Shown here in pieces: positions 22,217 through 32,260 of a stretch of DNA of 64,000 nucleotides. The stretch is taken from positions 22,191,085 through 22,255,084 of the forward strand of contig OX155965.1 in the NCBI GenBank assembly GCA_944548615.1, in the 5' to 3' direction. Below the pieces are notes generated by a model. It saw nothing but the letters and a program-made list of their open reading frames with translations, was not told where the DNA came from and searched no databases. The DNA is from Micropterix aruncella. Taxonomy: Eukaryota; Arthropoda; Insecta; Lepidoptera; Micropterigidae. A program made the translations under genes and the position numbers. Within the stretch, counting starts at the first letter, position 1. Each line of letters starts with the position of its first letter.

Positions 22217-22929
22217 ATGATAGTGACTTAGTTTTATCAGTGACTAATTACTATAATCATATCAGATCGAGGAAAATATCCCATCGACGAACAGCCAGGA
22301 TCTACAAACGGTGAAGCAATGGCTTGAAAGGCAGGAAGAATGAAGAAGGCACTCTCCAGCTGCTTTGTTTAAAGAGGATTCGCTTCTTGGGGGCATTAAT
22401 GTTATATATCATCATATATCTTAAATACATCCATAAAACTCATAATATAGCTTCCCTATCCCTTTCACCCATACTTAAAACTGCATTTTTTTCATAACTC
22501 CTTGCGCTGTAACAAAATATTTAATTTATTTGTGAAAACTTTTAATTGCCTTAGATTCGCAAATTATATGTTAGCAGAATAGATATAAAACGCTGTAAGT
22601 TTTCCGAAAAATAAAATAAATAAATAAGTAAATCAAATAAATGCACGCCATTAAAACAAAAAAAAATAATACTGCAATTTCCACAGAGCAAATAATAATT
22701 CACTACAGCATTTAACAAAAATAGTAATTTCATTATGGTTCCCTTTCTTTCGTAGTCTGGTGAATATTTTGATGACATATTTTGTATTTTACAGGTTAGT
22801 TAACATATTTTGCATTTAACTTATTTTGTTTTATTTCCTCGATTTCGATTTTCCGGATTTTCAGTAATCCGAATTGCTAGTCTTAATTAATCTGAATAAT
22901 CGGGGTTAAGTGCAGTTAATGTTATGAGG
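22217..22929. other. Spacer with LINE 3' tail
   Basis: GTAAGTTTTCCGAAAAATAA followed by AATA repeats (about 22593-22625) resembles the LINE tails at 5063 and 23600. Nothing else recognised. Confidence 0.4.
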
Positions 22930-23457
22930 AGTGCAGCTTGCTTTCACCGTGCTAAAACTTTCAAAATCCTTTACTGAACTTTTGTCAGAAGCATCTTGGA
23001 ATATGCATCTCAGGTATGGAACCCTTGTTATGACAAATATATAAATAGAATCGAGGGCATTCAAATGAAGTTCGTGAAATATCTCTGCTTCCGTCTGAAA
23101 ATCCCATACAGCTCATCTAACTATTTCAATTTATGCAAGAAATTTCATATCCTCCCCTTGATTAAGCGGCGTGAAACCGCGGACTTAACCTTTTTGCTAA
23201 AAATTACCTCCAATAATATTAACTGTCCTGACTTACTAAATAAAATTAATCTCCGTGTTCCTTCCAAACTCAATAGATTTAACCCTTCTCTTCATGTTCC
23301 TCATGCTGGTACCAACTATAGGCAAAACGCATTTCTGTGGCGAACAAGTGACAATTTCAATGACATGATTAAACGCTTTGACTTTGATCTATTCTGTACG
23401 AGTGTTAACTCAGCTAGGCAGCGGCTGAACAGTAATTTTTTTTGCATTAATTGTTGA
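22930..23457 (+). pseudogene. LINE ORF2 C-terminal fragment (CR1/jockey-like)
   Basis: After the upstream remnant KTFKILY.TFVRSI, the frame from 22996 encodes LEYASQVWNPCYDKYINRIE and IQMKFVKYLCFRLK, the conserved 'LEYAS.VWSP....I..IE..Q..FLK.L' block, then about 110 residues to the natural C-terminus at 23457. It is open for 153 codons, so this is a fairly young, 5'-truncated copy. The 3'UTR and AATA tail run to 23632. Confidence 0.7.
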
Positions 23458-23632
23458 ATAATTTTTGATGCATTTTTAATCGATAGCTTTAATTGAAAGA
23501 TCACACATGTTTCTACAACGTTATTTAAACGTGAAAACCTTTAATTTGCTCTCTGTTATGTTAGTCCGGCTTTGTTAAATTATAATAAGCTGTTGGTTTT
23601 CCTGAAAATAAATAAATAAATAAATAAATAAA
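23458..23632 (+). repeat. LINE 3'UTR and (AATA)n tail
   Basis: GCTGTTGGTTTTCCTGAAAA followed by (AATA)n ends the LINE fragment encoded immediately upstream. Confidence 0.6.
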
Positions 23633-24034
23633 TTAAGTAGTTAGAGAAAAATGTAGCTAGAGAAAAGTAGTTAGGCTGAAGTAGTTAGAGAAAAATGCAA
23701 TAAATATGGTAGATTGATGTACGTCTTGGTTGACGTCCTTCTAGGTTGATGACCTTCTAGCCTAGGTTGACGTCTGTGAGTATTCACTGGAAAACCTTTT
23801 CGTTGTCTTCATCCTTGGGCCAATCATGTCAGTTGCTGTTCTCACTGAGAGGGATTTCTGGTCAGATTCAGAGTCAGAGTTACCTACTCCTAAATAACCT
23901 AACTACTGAGGCTAAGGAAACGAAATATCTTGACATCTAAAGCTAAAAAAATCCCTACAGCTAAAAGAATCAGGACAGCTAAGAGTAATGTTGTATAATT
24001 TAATAGAACGAGGCATTTTTTCTTTGAATTTCAG
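23633..24034. other. Upstream region / 5'UTR intron of the 24-kb gene
   Basis: It contains short GTAGTTAGAGAAAA and TTGACGTC repeats at about 23640-23780. The end (TCTTTGAATTTCAG, 24021-24034) is a good 3' splice site 5 nt before the ATG, so part of this is probably a 5'UTR intron. The promoter and first exon are not located. Confidence 0.45.
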
Positions 24035-24039
24035 TAAAG

Positions 24040-24318
24040 ATGGCTAACTTCCTGTGGTCAATCCTCTGGCTATTAATTTTAATATTCATAGGGTTTTGGG
24101 TAGCTGGATTTTGCTCCGGCTTTTACATTCTCCTCTACCCTCTCACCATCTGCATTCCAAGCTTAAAGGTAAATATATTATTTTGATCCTTGTAATAGTA
24201 TTGGAATTTTCATAAATAAACACCTTTTTTTCAGGGTTTAACGGATTTTCTTCATCAAGGGATAGAGTTTACTTATTACTGCGCCCAAGCCATGGTGGAA
24301 GGGCGTGCGTTGTGTTAA
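24040..24318 (+). CDS. Small conserved insect membrane protein, two exons, 70 aa
   Basis: Exon A is 24040-24168 (43 codons) and exon B is 24235-24318 (27 codons plus stop). They are joined in phase 0 by a 66-bp intron with a GTAAAT donor and TTTTTTTCAG acceptor. The protein starts MANFLWSILWLLILIFIGFW, a hydrophobic N-terminal helix, then AGFCSGFYILLYPLT with a second hydrophobic stretch, then a short Cys-containing tail (FTYYCAQAMVEGRALC). I recall uncharacterised insect proteins of similar length sharing the FLW..LW, AGFC.GFYILL.P and YCAQ.MVEG blocks. The frame is intact, the introns are clean, and an AATAAA (24317-24322) overlaps the stop. It is probably an ER or plasma-membrane protein of unknown function. 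This is the best host gene in the window. Confidence 0.75.
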
Positions 24319-24888
24319 TAAACTATTTATAGATTTATACATAATTTATAAAAGAAGAATATGTATCATTTTACTCAATGTAGAACTTAGAACAGCAATG
24401 ACTTTATACGCGTTCCTTTACCTTTTTTCTCAATAACTTATTTACATTTTTGTTATTGGTAGCTACAGTGTAAAATTAGCGAACCATTCGAGATTGGTTA
24501 ATTTTCCACTTAGCCCCATTTTAGCACATGCCTCTTTTCTATATATCAAATCTATAATCCATACTTTCGAAATGCTATGGTGATGATGATGAAATGAAGG
24601 TATAGTCAATCAGACGGCTACCCGCACTTTGTCCTAATTGTAGAAGCATTGTGGATTGCCGCCATCTATATATCTAGAGACCACCAGTCCATGCTATAGA
24701 TTCAACCAGCTCACCTGGAAAACTACTCGCAGAATCCACGTTTCATGTGTTTGTTTGATGTTTCAATTTGTCAATATAATTATTTATAACTATTCTGTGT
24801 TTTTATTCATTCTCATTATCTAACCATTATATTATCTTTAAAAATAAAAAAAATCCTAACGCGATTTTTCAAAATAGTACAAAAAAAG
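24319..24888. other. 3' flank of the small gene; spacer
   Basis: AT-rich DNA downstream of the AATAAA. No further supported feature. Confidence 0.4.
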
Positions 24889-25450
24889 GGGCCGGGCCAG
24901 TACTAAAAACGGTTCTGGCTGCCGGCCATCCAGTTAATTAGGCACAAAGACCCGCTCGTTAACTTCGGTCCGCTCATGGTTCAGCCCTCATCCGGTAGCC
25001 TCCTAATAGAGGGTCAAACCTAAAAAGGACCAAATGGATCGGGTCCTCCGAGGGATGTCCTGCGGGCGCTGATGGTCGGTTTGCGCATCATCCGGCATCA
25101 GCCAATCGACTGTGCAGTCCGGCGAATAACCATGGGGAGGGGGGGAGGTCTATAAATGCTCTTATACATTTCCTACTCAGCGGAGATGGTTGTTGACAAG
25201 TCAACAACCACTAGTTGACATCAGGATGTCAGCTAGTCTTGGAACGACTTGTTGGTCTCCCAATCCCGAGTGATAAGGGGGCAAAGGACGCCACTGTCCG
25301 CGATAAATTCGAACGAAATTACCGCTAACATCAGGTAGAGACCGGGTGAGCTATTTCGGACCTGTGACCAGTCGGGAGGAAAGAGAAACCCGGCCAAATC
25401 TGGTAGTAAGGGCGCGAGGCCGCCCTTTAGTTTCAATTCACAGTGCCTCG
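24889..25450 (+). repeat. R-C relative, diverged copy a
   Basis: It shares R-C blocks in order: the GCGCATC..CCGGCATCAGCCAATCG segment, ATCCCGAGTG, GCAAAGGACGCC, CCGCGATAAATTC and GACCAGTCGGGAGG. The alignment with 10328-10985 is interrupted by insertions. Confidence 0.55.
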
Positions 25451-25555
25451 CGGTAAGGCGTTCGTCTATTACAGGCGTGTCATCGTAGCTAGCAATGGAC
25501 TATCTTATTACGTCCATATCTCTTATTACTGAAGGAGTGTAAAGACTATGGAAAT
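25451..25555. other. Link between R-C relatives
   Basis: CTCGCGGTAAGGCGTTCGTC (about 25447) resembles a tRNA D-arm and also occurs in R-C copy 2 near 31174. The rest is not recognised. Confidence 0.35.
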
Positions 25556-25920
25556 ATACCGTCTCCTAAGCAGCGGGGGTTCATCTGTTGTCATGCCACC
25601 CTTGAAACGACTTATGGGCCACCCAATCCCGAGTGGCATTACGAGCAAAGGACGCCCAGGTCTGCGATAAATTCATATTAAATTACCGCTGTAATACAAC
25701 AGGTAGAGGCCGCGAAAGCGACTTCGTTCCTGTAACCAGTCGGAATTTCCGGGTGGAAATATCCTGCCAAACTGGTAGCCAGGGGGCAAGTTTGACTGGG
25801 TGATGTCCCTATTACCTCGCCTTCAGTCTACTAAGCTTTACTCACGGGAGACAGAATGATCATTATCGTTAAAACTTCCGTTGGTGACGGATTCGCCCGT
25901 CGTAGTCGACATCTCCAAAT
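25556..25920 (+). repeat. R-C relative, diverged copy b (3' half)
   Basis: CTTGAAACGACTTATGGGCC, ATCCCGAGTG, GCAAAGGACGCC, GTAACCAGTCGG, and the end GTTAAAACTTCCGTTGGTGA ... CGTAGTCGACATCTC correspond to the last 350 bp of R-C. Confidence 0.6.
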
Positions 25921-25955
25921 GTCCATATCTCTACGTTCACCCCACAGTTGTATTA

Positions 25956-26160
25956 TTTATTTATTTTATTTATTTATAACATACAAGAAAAAAATACAAG
26001 GACATGCATACTGTTGTACATGAGGAATAATTAAAAACAAACGTTATTAAAGCGAAAAACATAGCTCTATGCATATAAATATGCTAGCATATCCGAATGA
26101 GGCGAAATCGCACAACCAACTAGACCTAGAAGGTCTGTCTCTGGCTGTGCTGTGTTATAC
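25956..26160 (+). repeat. R-I dispersed repeat, copy 2
   Basis: It matches 12985-13200: TTTATTTATTTTATTTATTT lead, GGACATGCATACTGTTGTAC, AACATAGCTCTATGCATA, CGCACAACCAACTAGACCTA. Confidence 0.55.
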
Positions 26161-26451
26161 CAACTGTATGTTTGTAACTCGCGAACTGACGAAGGTGATC
26201 AATTTTCAAATATTTCTAAATCTAACAAATGTGTTGTTAACACAAATTAAAGAAAAATTTAAAGTAGAAAAAAATGTGTATGCAATTAAGGACTAAAATA
26301 AAGAAAACTTTACATTATATTCAATAAATTTAAGTGGAAAATAAGTAATAATAGATACAAATATATGAATAAACACTACATTGTAATATATATGTATAAG
26401 AAAATGATATGTAATATTGCACAATTTTACAAATACATATTTTTATAATAT
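26161..26451. other. AT-rich spacer
   Basis: No supported feature. Confidence 0.35.
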
Positions 26452-26676
26452 TCACCCTACAGTATTAATAAGATCTTTAGTTTTTGAACGCCCAATATCT
26501 AGAAGCCAGTTTTTTACTTTACCTTTAAAAGTTACATAATTTTTCACGTTTTTCGTGGTTTCACATAGTGAGTTGTAAACTATCGGAGCGATAAAAAAAC
26601 ATTGTCTCCGGGCAAATGTGCTTTTTACCTTTGGAATTGTGAAAGATTCCTTTTCAGCATTTCTCGTTAAGTACAT
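26452..26676 (-). pseudogene. LINE ORF2 C-terminal fragment
   Basis: The 74-codon frame reads KESFTIPKVKSTFARRQCFF, IAPIVYNSLCETTKNVKNYV and FKGKVKNWLLD, the C-terminal 'K..I...RT..G..S....G...YN.LP..I.....FK..LK..LL' pattern of CR1/L2-type LINEs. It is 5'-truncated, with no RT domain upstream. Confidence 0.5.
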
Positions 26677-27567
26677 TTGTTGACTTCTTGCTCTGTACTC
26701 TTTAGTTTTGTGAAAACTTACAAGGCACTGCTTAAGAGCCTTATTACAAAATAGCGTAGGTATTCTTTTAAAATGAGTTGAAAAAATGAACGCATTTTTT
26801 TTTGGATGTAACTATAAAAGATAGGATAAATAAATAAATAAATAAATAAATAACTATTCAACCCTGGGAGAAACCCGCGGCACTGAGCGCTCTTCTCTTG
26901 CGCAAGCAAATATATACACAATTTCTAATTGTTTTTTGCAGTGTTTTCTCCTTTCTAATGACAATAATTTATATTATGTCGTATTGCTAAAAGAGTGAAC
27001 TTTAATATAGTATAAGTATTATATAAGAATCTTATTTTATTTCTGAGAAAATTAGAATGATACAGGAAGATTTTTTTTAAATTTTGTGTAATTGTAAGTA
27101 ATGTATACCTTGGATATGTGGTCAAAAAACGAAAAAATAAAGCCGTAGTGTACATCAAGAATACATGACGGACATAAAAAAAAATAGTATACGGTTTTCG
27201 TTGTAGTGATATTACTGTATTAAGGAGCTCAAAGTTTGCCTTCCGAGCGTTTTACGAATAACGACTTTCGGAAAATGGGCTGAATAAGTAAATAATATTC
27301 GTTATATCTAAAATTAAAGGCCGCTATGGTCAACATCAAGAAATGGTCCAGGTAATTCAGTAATTAAAGTTTGTAGAAATCTCTTCATTTCTTGGAATTA
27401 GAACGCCAAAAATCCACTTTTCTTGCCTTTCTGGAAAAAATATGTGATAGGGCTCTTAATAATAGCTGGCAGATATCCAAAACCTTAAACTCCGCAAAGA
27501 GCTGATTTGAACTGTACCGAGGAGGCTTTTTGTTTATATATCGTGATAATAAATGATTATATATCGT
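26677..27567. other. Spacer with (TAAA)n tail
   Basis: AGATAGGATAAATAAATAAA... at about 26819-26853 is probably another LINE tail. No gene recognised in the rest. Confidence 0.4.
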
Positions 27568-27612
27568 TATACCTTCATGGGGTGACTGGTTCTCCCGTCG
27601 CAGCTGATAACT
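27568..27612 (+). repeat. R-C 3'-end fragment
   Basis: CTTCATGGGGTGACTGGTTC ... GTCGCAGCTGATAACTCC is the R-C terminus (consensus CTTCCTGGGGTGACGGGCTC...GTAGTCGACAACTC). Confidence 0.5.
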
Positions 27613-27764
27613 CCATACTGCCCGCCATCCGGTACTGACGGCGTCTCCCTAGATAACGAAAATAAATAATAATATTTCCATTTTTCATGAATAATAATAA
27701 AATATCTGGCGCCCCTTGGAGGTAGTTGAAGAGTTTGCCCGCCCGCCCTTCTGAAAAATAGATA

Positions 27765-27830
27765 TGCTTTTGGCAAAGTCAATATTGAGCATAAGTCGCG
27801 CAGTGCGAGGAGGGTTCGATTCCCGAGTGA
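27765..27830 (+). repeat. tRNA-like (SINE head) sequence
   Basis: A perfect B-box GGTTCGATTCC at 27813-27823 and an imperfect A box TGGCAAAGTCA about 40 nt upstream. No tRNA cloverleaf can be drawn, so this is probably a SINE remnant. Confidence 0.35.
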
Positions 27831-28149
27831 GGGACGTTTTGCAACTTTCGCCCGGAGGGTATTTGCCATTTCGCTCTGGCAAGACGTCGAGTGGGGAAAA
27901 CTTCCAAGCGCCGCCTTTCAGCGACTCACTTACCTATGTAAATAAGCGACGCCCGAGTTATCCAAAAAGATGATTTTTCTTGATAGGTAAACGAGGAAGT
28001 TTTCGCGTTTATCGTATCTGAGCTGAAAATGTAGCCTGTCTCGCGATTGAAAAAATCGTAAATATTAGACTTTTATCGTGTCAAAAAAAAAAACTTCTTT
28101 CAAAACTACGGTTCGCCAAACATATATTGCGCTACGCATCGATATATTA
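27831..28149. other. Spacer, nothing supported
   Basis: No feature recognised. Confidence 0.35.
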
Positions 28150-28157
28150 GCTAGATT

Positions 28158-29017
28158 CAGGCGCAGATCTACGTCTTGATTTTGGGGGGGGGGCGGACAG
28201 TGGGGGTGGGTATAGATAGTTAAAATAAATTATAGTGTGAATTTAGGGCATCCAATATGCTGATTAGAGATAGGTAATTAAGTAAAGTAACTAAGGATTA
28301 TAAAAAGGGAAAAGAAATAATTAAAACACTCGTGCGTTTTAATTTTACTTCTAAATAAACAATGAACAAATGATACATAATAGTGCATAACACAAAATTA
28401 AATTACAAATTGCTGTTTCCGCTGTTTTTTTCTTTGCAAATCTTTCAATTATCTTCTCTTTGTCTATTGGAATATCAAAATGAATATGCAGGAGTTCCGA
28501 CCCTGTTAACCTATCCTCTACCATCGTGGATCGTAGCCAGGTGTTTAGTCGCCTCAGAGTTGAAAAACTTCTTTCGGCAATCGCCACACTTACGGGCAAG
28601 GAGGCCATGACAAGGATGAGGCGATGTATGCCAGGGTAGATTAATTCGTTGGCCAGATCGAGAACATCTAGAATATTTTTTTGTTCCGAATAAGCGGGTT
28701 TATTTCTCTTTTCCCTTCTAAAACTTTCTTTCCAGATCTTGTATTCTCCCAGAACTCCTGCCGCATGAATTCCTAGGAGACTCTTATGCTCTCTAACTAG
28801 ATCTGCTACTACATTTGATTGATCACTATTGTCTTTTGTTATTACCGATAGCATTATAATGTTTAAATGAAAAACCTTTAAGGTTTCGGGTGGCAGTCGA
28901 TTTTTGAGGTCGTTTATGACATTGTCCAGTAGCGGGATATTTTTTTTCAATGCTCCTTGGTGGGGGTAGGTCGCCCCCTCCGCCCCCCCCCCCCCCCCCC
29001 CCATAGATACGCGCCTG
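28158..29017 (-). mobile_element. Internally deleted hAT transposon (860 bp)
   Basis: Ends are CAGGCGCAGATCTACG (28158) and, reversed, CAGGCGCGTATCTATGG (29017). Both continue into G-runs (10 G near 28184, 18 C near 28985). They are flanked by 8-bp duplications GCTAGATT (28150-28157) and GCTAGATA (29018-29025), seven of eight identical. The 8-bp duplication and CAG ends are diagnostic of hAT. Confidence 0.8.
28351..28950 (-). CDS. hAT transposase C-terminal fragment (dimerisation domain)
   Basis: About 200 open codons ending at 28351. The conserved hAT C-terminal dimerisation block is clear: MASLPVSVAIAERSFSTLRR, then LNTWLRSTMVEDRLTGSELL and IHFDIPIDKEKIIERFA, as in ZMYM1-like hAT proteins. 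The upstream open frame runs into the poly-C/G end of the element (glycine run), so the N-terminal BED finger and the catalytic D-D are missing. It lacks a real start codon and cannot be an active transposase. Confidence 0.75.
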   Translation of the reverse strand: MKKNIPLLDNVINDLKNRLPPETLKVFHLNIIMLSVITKDNSDQSNVVADLVREHKSLLGIHAAGVLGEYKIWKESFRREKRNKPAYSEQKNILDVLDLANELIYPGIHRLILVMASLPVSVAIAERSFSTLRRLNTWLRSTMVEDRLTGSELLHIHFDIPIDKEKIIERFAKKKTAETAICNLILCYALLCIICSLFI

Positions 29018-29025
29018 GCTAGATA

Positions 29026-29329
29026 TGCCCTCAGATACTAATAAGTTGGATCCACATACCCTTTGCTCGTAAATCATGTGACAGAGAGAGCAATAAATTA
29101 AACAGTATGTGAGAGAATAGCGCGCCGATATTCTTCGAGGCAGATCTCACACCGGAAACGGTCGGCTGTCCGCCAGCGGACTGCGACCAAAATACTACTG
29201 GCTGGCTTTCAGTAGTGGTTTTGAAGTGGTCATTTTCGAGCGCGAAAAGCCCATATGGGGGATCATATATCGATGGCGCTACGTCCGCTTTTCGTCTTCT
29301 CCGTCGTTCCCTCATTACTGAGGATCGTG
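29026..29329. other. Spacer, nothing supported
   Basis: No feature recognised. Confidence 0.35.
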
Positions 29330-29830
29330 GCCACTAGACAACAGTTTGTTTACGAGGCTCCTCCACTTCGACCTTTCTTCTGCATGGCGGGTCGCAGATT
29401 GTAATGACCCTTTTGTAACTTCTTTGATGAGGTCGTTGATCTGCCTCTGCTTCTTCTTCCCTCCACTTGAGCCCCGGAAAGCATTTCCTCCACATTCTCT
29501 GGGTTTCTCCTGGCAACATTATCGAAGAACTGCAGGACTCTTCTCAAGCATACGGTGGAGAGCCTCACTTGGATGCCGAGTTCTTCCAGGACAGATTTGT
29601 TGGTGCGGCGTGCTGTCCATGGGATTCCTAGCATTTTACGCCAACACCACATCTACAGTACATCGATTTTGGTGCGTATCCGAGCCTTCAGGGTCCATGT
29701 CTCCGATGCATAGAGAAAGATCGAGAAAACCAGAGCTCGAACCAGGCTGACCTTAGTCCGCTTGCTCATACCCCGATTCTTCCACAGCCTTTCTAGCTTA
29801 CTACGTCCGCTTTACGGTGGACATAATCAT
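29330..29830 (-). pseudogene. LINE (RTE-like) C-terminal fragment
   Basis: The minus strand encodes RLWKNRGMSKRTKVSLVRAL, VFSIFLYASETWTLKAR, then (after a stop) MWCWRKMLGIPWTARRTNKS and RRVLQFFDNVARRNPENVEE and GRRSRGRSTT. This is the well-known 'L..LYG.E.W.L.......I.AFEMWCWRR.L.I.WT.HRTN.S.L.......FGH..R......E..' tail. Several frame breaks. Confidence 0.7.
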
Positions 29831-30009
29831 CCATCCGAGCAAGTTGTTCGGAACACCATGGGTCGTTTTCGCACCATACACACTCAATTGCAGTGGTTTC
29901 AAGGCCGTTTCAGATACAGAACCCTTAGTAAGTCGCTTACGTTTGGCGGAACCCTTGCCGGGTGGTTTGAGGGGGCAGGAAGAGCAGATTAAAAATAAAT
30001 AAATAGTTT
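29831..30009. other. LINE flank ending in A-rich stretch
   Basis: Continues the LINE region without recognisable motif, then TAAAAATAAATAAATAG leading into R-A copy 2. Confidence 0.35.
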
Positions 30010-30442
30010 TAAAAAAAAAACACTAAAAACACGCTTTTATAAATGATCTTGAATCGTGGTCAAAGTTCATTACAAGACCTTTCTAACAAGTCCAAACACG
30101 GCTATAATACGATATTTCATAATGGAATGCCAGTGCCTATCTTCCGGCTTCATCATCAGACCTTAAAACCTAATCGTGGTCAAAGTTCATTCCAAGACTT
30201 TTCTAACAAGCCCAAACACAGCTATGATACGATGTTCCATCATGAAGTTCCACTTCATATCTTTCGACTCCATTATCAGATCAGTTCGACAGTACCATAT
30301 TATTGTATTGTCATCAGAACTACATACAGCTGCCAATTTTCATGACGCTACGATCCTTGGAAGATGGTTAAATTAGTTACCATAGATTCCATTTCATAGT
30401 TAGTTACATACAGGTCGACCTAATAAAAGCGTGTTAAAAATA
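30010..30442 (+). repeat. R-A dispersed repeat, copy 2
   Basis: AACACGCTTTTAT (30028-30040) and ATAAAAGCGTGTT (30423-30435) are perfect 13-bp inverted ends. Two 120-bp units follow, and the right unique region (ACTACATACAGCTGCCAATT, CATGACGCTACGATCC) is nearly identical to copy 1. A frame from ATG 30043 to 30345 again has the 40-residue periodicity and the same C-terminus (SCQFS). Confidence 0.75.
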
Positions 30443-30559
30443 ACCACACATTGAAGGAATTTTATCCAATCGAGTGCTTTTATATCGAAATTAGGTTACT
30501 TTAAAGTAACATCACGAAACACAAAGTCCAAATCAATTCAAGTCTAGTAACTAATTTAG

Positions 30560-30640
30560 TGGACAATAATCGCCGCTGCTCCAGTGGGTAATATTCATCC
30601 ACAAGGACGACAATCAGTGCGCACAGAAGAAGTTATTGCT
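30560..30640 (+). pseudogene. Mariner-like transposase relic, N-terminal piece left of R-C
   Basis: It encodes NIHPQGRQSVRTEEVIAAVE, the linker after the first helix-turn-helix in a mariner/SETMAR-like transposase. Interrupted by the R-C insertion, it resumes at 31346. Confidence 0.6.
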
Positions 30641-30652
30641 GCTGTGGAGCGT

Positions 30653-31333
30653 TAGCGTCTGGGGAGTTAATGGGCCCTTGGTGATTTGGCCACGAAGACC
30701 CATTCTGTTCAGGGTTGGTCACACTCACGGGTCAACACCTATCCGACGGCCTCCAAGCATGAAGTGCGAGCCTGGGTTATAGGACTCTGGCCTTATGGTT
30801 AGTTTCCCCTGGGAATCAAACTTCTGGCGCTCCTGGACGGTCTGCGCACCGTGCGGCATAAGCCAATCGATTGCGCACTCTAACAGTCGGGGGAGTCTGG
30901 AAGCAGTACTGTTTCCTATAGAGCGGGGGTGGTTGCGGACCTTACGGCGACTGCTCTTGAAACAACCATCGACAACCCGATCCTGGGTGAACAGCCGGGC
31001 AAAGAATGCCGTTGTCCGCGATAGATTCGGTATACACCGTTTCACCGCTTCGTAAGGGAGAGGACCGCGCAAGCGACCTCGAACTCGTAACCAATCGAGA
31101 GACTGGAGTAATCTGGTCGCAATTGGAAGTAAGGGCGTGAGTGTAAGCCCGCTGGGTAACACTCCTGGCTATCTCGCGGTTAAGGCGTTGGCCTCTTACG
31201 GGTTTGTGGCGGAGCTAGACGGTGGACTGTTTTTGTCCTAAGTCTTCTGCGCTCACTCCAGGGAGATAGAACGACTAATCATTAAAACTTCCTGAGGTGA
31301 CGGGCTCGCCCGCTGTAGTCGACAACTCTAGTT
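30653..31333 (+). mobile_element. R-C element, copy 2, inserted in mariner relic
   Basis: Flanked by GCTGTGGAGCGT (30641-30652) and GCTGTGGAGGGT (31334-31345), a 12-bp duplication with one difference. Nearly identical to copy 1 over most of its length. Near 31174 it retains ATCTCGCGGTTAAGGCG, deleted from copy 1, which resembles a tRNA D-arm. Confidence 0.7.
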
Positions 31334-31345
31334 GCTGTGGAGGGT

Positions 31346-31511
31346 AAAATGTTGAGGAGAACCTGAATGAGTCGATTCGCCATCGTGCAAAGCAATTGGA
31401 GCTGTGCCCATCCACTTTATGGAAGATTTTGCGGAAAGGTCTTGGCTTAAAACCTCACAAGAACCAACTTGTGCAAGAGTTTAAAACATTGTGGCCATTT
31501 TGCGTGTCGTA
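31346..31511 (+). pseudogene. Mariner-like transposase relic, piece right of R-C
   Basis: Encodes VEENLNESIRHRAKQLELCP then STLWKILRKGLGLKPHKNQL and VQEFKTLWP, a mariner second helix-turn-helix. It is terminated by the R-G MITE starting at 31512. Confidence 0.7.
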
Positions 31512-31939
31512 CACTGAGAAAATATAACGCTGTAATACACGAAAATATTCATGTTTCAAAAGGGATTACGTATATAACATGTACTGTGGTCCGTACATAT
31601 GTATCAACATGACGCGTAACGATATAGTTACCATGTCACGGGCATAGTAACTAGACCGCACATTCATTACGACGCACAACGAAATCTTGCTTTTACCATG
31701 ACAGCATGTTATTACATACGTAAAATTATAGTTAGTTACAAGAATCACGTTAAATCTATACATTATACCGATATTTTCGTATTACCCGTACGGAGCATTG
31801 TGAAACATACAATCGAGCAATGGAGTTTCAACAAAATTCCTTACAATTCAACAAACTTTTGATTGAAACATCATTATTCTGTATAGAACCGTAGTAACAA
31901 GATGACATTGTAGGAAGAAATCCAATATTATTCTTAGTG
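31512..31939 (-). mobile_element. R-G MITE-like repeat, copy 2 (inverted)
   Basis: Starts CACTGAGAA and ends TTCTTAGTG (inverted ends matching 8 of 9), flanked by TA on both sides. Reverse complement of 3115-3564 with moderate divergence. Confidence 0.6.
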
Positions 31940-31944
31940 TATGT

Positions 31945-32260
31945 GTGACCTCAAGCTCAGAGACACAAGAATGTGCAGGTTCTGCCAATGAGCAGAGGAA
32001 ACTCCCCAGCATCTCATGTGCGAAAGTGGCCCGCTGATGCGTAAAAGATACACCCACTTGGGTGGTCATTACCTCCAACCTGAGGAGGTAAAACAATCTG
32101 GCGCCAAAAGCCTGTTGCGGTTCTTAAATGACACGAGGCTTAGCGCAGAACTATAGTAGGTGGCGAACACAATAGATCAGCAATGGTCGCAGTGTTACAA
32201 GGCTCATAAAGACCTTAGAAAAGCCACACTCAACAAATAAAAATAAATAGTGTCTGCCAA
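31945..32260 (+). pseudogene. LOA/R1-type retrotransposon C-terminal CCHC fragment
   Basis: Encodes LKLRDTRMCRFCQ, a stop, then AEETPQHLMCESGPLMRKRY and AKSLLRFLNDTRLSAEL. The C-x2-C-x8/9-H-x4-C finger is the C-terminal motif of R1/LOA/I-type ORF2, the same module seen intact at 42793-43119. It ends in ATAAAAATAAATAG. Confidence 0.65.

Noticed and set aside
22013..22400. Gypsy LTR or primer-binding site right of the gypsy relic
   Set aside because: TGTTATATATCA near 22410 could start an LTR, but no matching left LTR or polypurine tract was found.
28985..29002. Glycine-rich protein start next to the hAT domain
   Set aside because: The glycine run is translation of the poly-C/G subterminal tract of the element.
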